Origin: Diphasiastrum complanatum
Lineage: Eukaryota; Streptophyta; Lycopodiopsida; Lycopodiales; Lycopodiaceae
Length of the DNA stretch: 64,000 nt
Direction: 5' to 3'
Assembly: GCA_029204225.1 (NCBI GenBank)
Contig: CM055096.1
Span: 70,391,444 to 70,455,443 of the forward strand
The notes beneath the pieces were generated by a model. That model had not been told where the DNA came from, searched no databases, and worked only from the letters and a program-made list of their open reading frames with translations. The stretch's first letter is position 1. Each line of letters begins with the position of its first letter. This document shows positions 61,859-64,000 of the stretch, piece by piece. Position numbers and translations under genes: made by a program.

Positions 61859-62256
61859 CTAATGAGTACCAGCTGGTAGATCAGTAATATGAATACCCAA
61901 TGTGGAGAGGAGGCGACAGGTCTGGGAATACCACGAGAAGGAATGTCCCTCAGAGTGTAGGTGCTGGGATGATGACAAAGCTGCTGCAGCATAGTGTGTG
62001 CCTCCACCCTGAAGATCCCACAATCGTTGTATGAATGTGTAAATATGGAACAATGCCTCTAACTAAATAGGGGTAGGACGGCGAACTCTGCCAGTATAAT
62101 ATGATGTGGTACAGAGGGCTTACCCCGTATCATCCGAGATAGCATATGAATCTGAGAGAGAGTATGGCCCTTTCTCCCACGCTTAGCCATACTTATGAGA
62201 CATGGACATCCTTTCTTTCCCCTTAGCTTCTTGAACCTGGTAGTTGCATTCTTCAT
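61859..62256 (-). pseudogene. LINE ORF2 segment between RT and zinc motif
   Basis: Two minus-strand frames, 62256-62059 and 62053-61859, lie end to end. They contain IILAEFAVLPLFS and FIQRLWDLQGGGTHYAAAAL. This alternation of a 'lAE.g..Pl' block and an 'F..rLW.l......a..aL' block matches the region after RT in LINE ORF2 proteins. A stop separates them. Confidence 0.55.
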
Positions 62257-62519
62257 CCATATTGAGATATCAGATACTCATAGATAACTCTCCTTTGTTT
62301 TGGAGCATTGGTACAGTGATATGGTCTATTAGTCACAACTATGTTCCCATTGATACAGTAGCCAGCTGTAACATTTGTCCTACAAGTTGTGGGGGTACCC
62401 AAGAGATACCAAGGTTGAAGGAGTGGAGATGGAGCCGGCCTAGAACCATGCAACACAAAATCAACCTAAAAAAGTCTTTATCTCTCATGGATTTCAGCCC
62501 TACATAGTCTACTTACGAA

Positions 62520-63700
62520 ATGAAACATAATTGGTGCCTAAAGTTCTTTCAGCTCTTACTTAAGGCACCTTACCCCCTTTGTTTATTAAGGTAGAGATCC
62601 TTAGGCCCCCTTAAACGCTTGAATGGTTTTCAAGCATTAATAGCTTCTATGTCTACTGGATCCTGATTCCTAGCACATCACACTATCCCATGGCAAAGGA
62701 TAAACCATGATTGTACCATTAGGTTAGGTGATCGAATTTTATAAAAGCAAAGCCATGTATAGGGTGAGTGACAAGTCTACATACATGGAAAATCCAAGTC
62801 ATGTATAGGGTTAGCCGATTATGGGTAGGTGATAGCTATTCTTAGAAGACATTTTGAGTAGACGAATCTAATTTCATTGTACACACAGTTGACGCCCTAC
62901 CACAAGCTATCGAATATAGTTGGAGTTCATCTCATCACTTATGTTCTCTTCCATGTTTGTTTTTGGCTATTGTCTCATCAAAATAGGAATCTTGTCTTGG
63001 TTACTTGTATGAACAAGTCGGTTATCGAATATGGTAGAGCATGTACAATCATGCTTGATCCATTGAAGGTTTTCTAACAAGCTTTGGCATGACGTAGGTG
63101 AAATTTGCTTTCGTAACTCTCCCCTAATCATACAGTTGGGTGCATTACTAGTGGCAACCTACCCTTGTTTGGTTATGTCAATTTTCCAGAAGATGTACTC
63201 TTATAGAGCTCTGCTGGTTGAGCTTGACCAGCTTTGTCATGCATCAATTGTCAAAAAAAAAACATGTTGCCTGATGCCAATACATCACCAATGGGCCTCT
63301 TGGAATGTGATTCCAATAATCTTTCATGGAGCACTTATCTATGTACTAGGTATAGGTAGTCCACACATGGGTAGAGCTCCGGTGTCAAAACGTAATCTCT
63401 CTTGTTCAAACATTCTCTTCACATGTGGAGAAGCCCCTTAGCTTTCTATCTGCATTTTATCATGATTCTTTCGGGCACTCTTTGATAATTGCATGTATGT
63501 TAATGTAAGTAAGAATGCGTCGCATGTCTGTAGACTTGTCACTCTTCTCATGAGTATGCATGTATCCTAGTCAACCTTTGACGTAGGTCTAACTTAGTCT
63601 ATCACTACCAGAAAAAGGCCACTAATCATAGCATGCAAGCTTGGCTTTGATGACCCTAATTAAGTATTTTATGTGTAACAATTAAACATTCGTTTCAACA
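62520..63700 (-). repeat. Probable 3' LTR of a minus-strand element (left end unknown)
   Basis: On the minus strand the sequence next to the purine tract TTAAGGGGGAG starts TGTTGAAACGAATG, the normal beginning of an LTR, so its edge is at 63700. No coding signal is seen leftward to about 62520. The other LTR lies outside the window. Confidence 0.6.
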
Positions 63701-63711
63701 CTCCCCCTTAA
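63701..63711 (-). promoter_or_regulatory. Polypurine tract
   Basis: The minus strand reads TTAAGGGGGAG directly before the TG of the LTR, the primer for plus-strand synthesis. Confidence 0.8.
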
Positions 63712-63835
63712 TGTTTACATTGTTAATGAGATCTATGCATAACATAGATATACATGATTATCAATGTCATGAGTACATCACGAAGGCTCTCAACTTAGGT
63801 GTAAGAACCGTAATCATCCGATCCTGATATCTTCA

Positions 63836-64000
63836 TTACTTGAAGTGGGGCTCTTCATATGTTGCTCCTTTTTGCTTCATATAAGTTTCCAATCTCTTGC
63901 TTTTGTCTTCATGTCCCTTAGTACATATGTGTGACCTCCATGAGTGCAACATATCACCTAATTCTCTTGGATCAAACAATTTGACTTTCCCGGAGTCAAA
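63836..64000 (-). CDS. Unknown partial ORF at the right edge
   Basis: The minus strand is open from the edge to a TAA at 63836, giving 54 residues such as KLFDPRELGDMLHSWRSHIC and ending ATYEEPHFK. It lies about 125 bp before the polypurine tract, where Copia RNase H or Gypsy integrase would usually end, but it resembles neither. It may be an extra 3' ORF of the element or another captured sequence. The start is outside the window. Confidence 0.4.
   Translation of the reverse strand, partial: FDSGKVKLFDPRELGDMLHSWRSHICTKGHEDKSKRLETYMKQKGATYEEPHFK

Larger units (their letters stand above)
60740..62256 (-). mobile_element. LINE 3' region, minus strand
   Basis: On the minus strand this region carries the post-RT part of a LINE ORF2 and ends in GA/CT-rich repeats. 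The visible terminal sequence ends 'aataaag' followed by a (CT)n run, and a second similar unit (60740-60900) follows in tandem. The RT domain itself is not seen, so the fragment starts downstream of RT or the RT lies in unrecognised frames. Confidence 0.65.

Overview
The window looks like nuclear DNA of a land plant with a large, repeat-rich genome. Two conserved eukaryotic genes with multi-kilobase introns sit among Copia and Gypsy LTR retrotransposons, LINE remnants and DNA-transposon-like sequence. Two features are uncommon in flowering plants, as far as I recall: the LINE C-terminal zinc motif, and the transposase-like family with SDDAASQFK and HGKDEHDGAG blocks. Together they hint at a fern or another non-flowering plant. 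This lineage guess is weak inference.

Layout. 1-3650: unassigned repeats, a Copia RNase H fragment and an LTR remnant. 3692-3823: seven helically phased copies of CCGAAACGC. 4434-14227: a decayed plus-strand Copia element, split by a minus-strand Copia insertion (5360-10990) that has its own LTRs, PBS, PPT and near-perfect target duplication. 15504-21206: a complete four-exon ubiquitin-conjugating E2 gene of 148 aa. 21900-24900: AT-rich DNA with local duplications. 24900-28965: a broken LINE with ORF1-like pieces, a 59-residue tandem repeat and an APE-endonuclease start.

29950-36300 is the most unusual block. It holds a degraded multi-exon transposase-like gene (+) and a degraded FCP1-like HAD phosphatase gene (-), arranged tail to tail. 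Both are embedded in dozens of copies of a palindromic motif, AGTACCAA-n-TTGGTACT, that I do not see clustered elsewhere in the window. I read this as a possible large DNA transposon with a phosphatase-like second gene.

38185-53204 holds three minus-strand non-autonomous LTR elements. Two are copies, A and B, of a family without gag-pol; A is chimeric with a Copia RNase H fragment. The third, 48820-53204, is a young element with a perfect GAGGA target duplication that encodes only gag and protease. 55214-56773 (-) carries the last two exons of the mitochondrial complex I 75-kDa subunit (NDUFS1); the upstream exons are not in the window. From 57180 to the right edge there are LINE 3' pieces (-), a Gypsy chromovirus fragment with a chromodomain (+), GA microsatellites, and the start of another minus-strand LTR element running off the edge.

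Only the E2 and NDUFS1 genes look like functional host genes. Many element ORFs carry C-to-T or G-to-A type lesions (CAG to TAG, catalytic D to N, E to K, zinc-knuckle C to Y), as expected from deamination of methylated, silenced repeats. All homology calls come from reading motifs by eye; no search was run.
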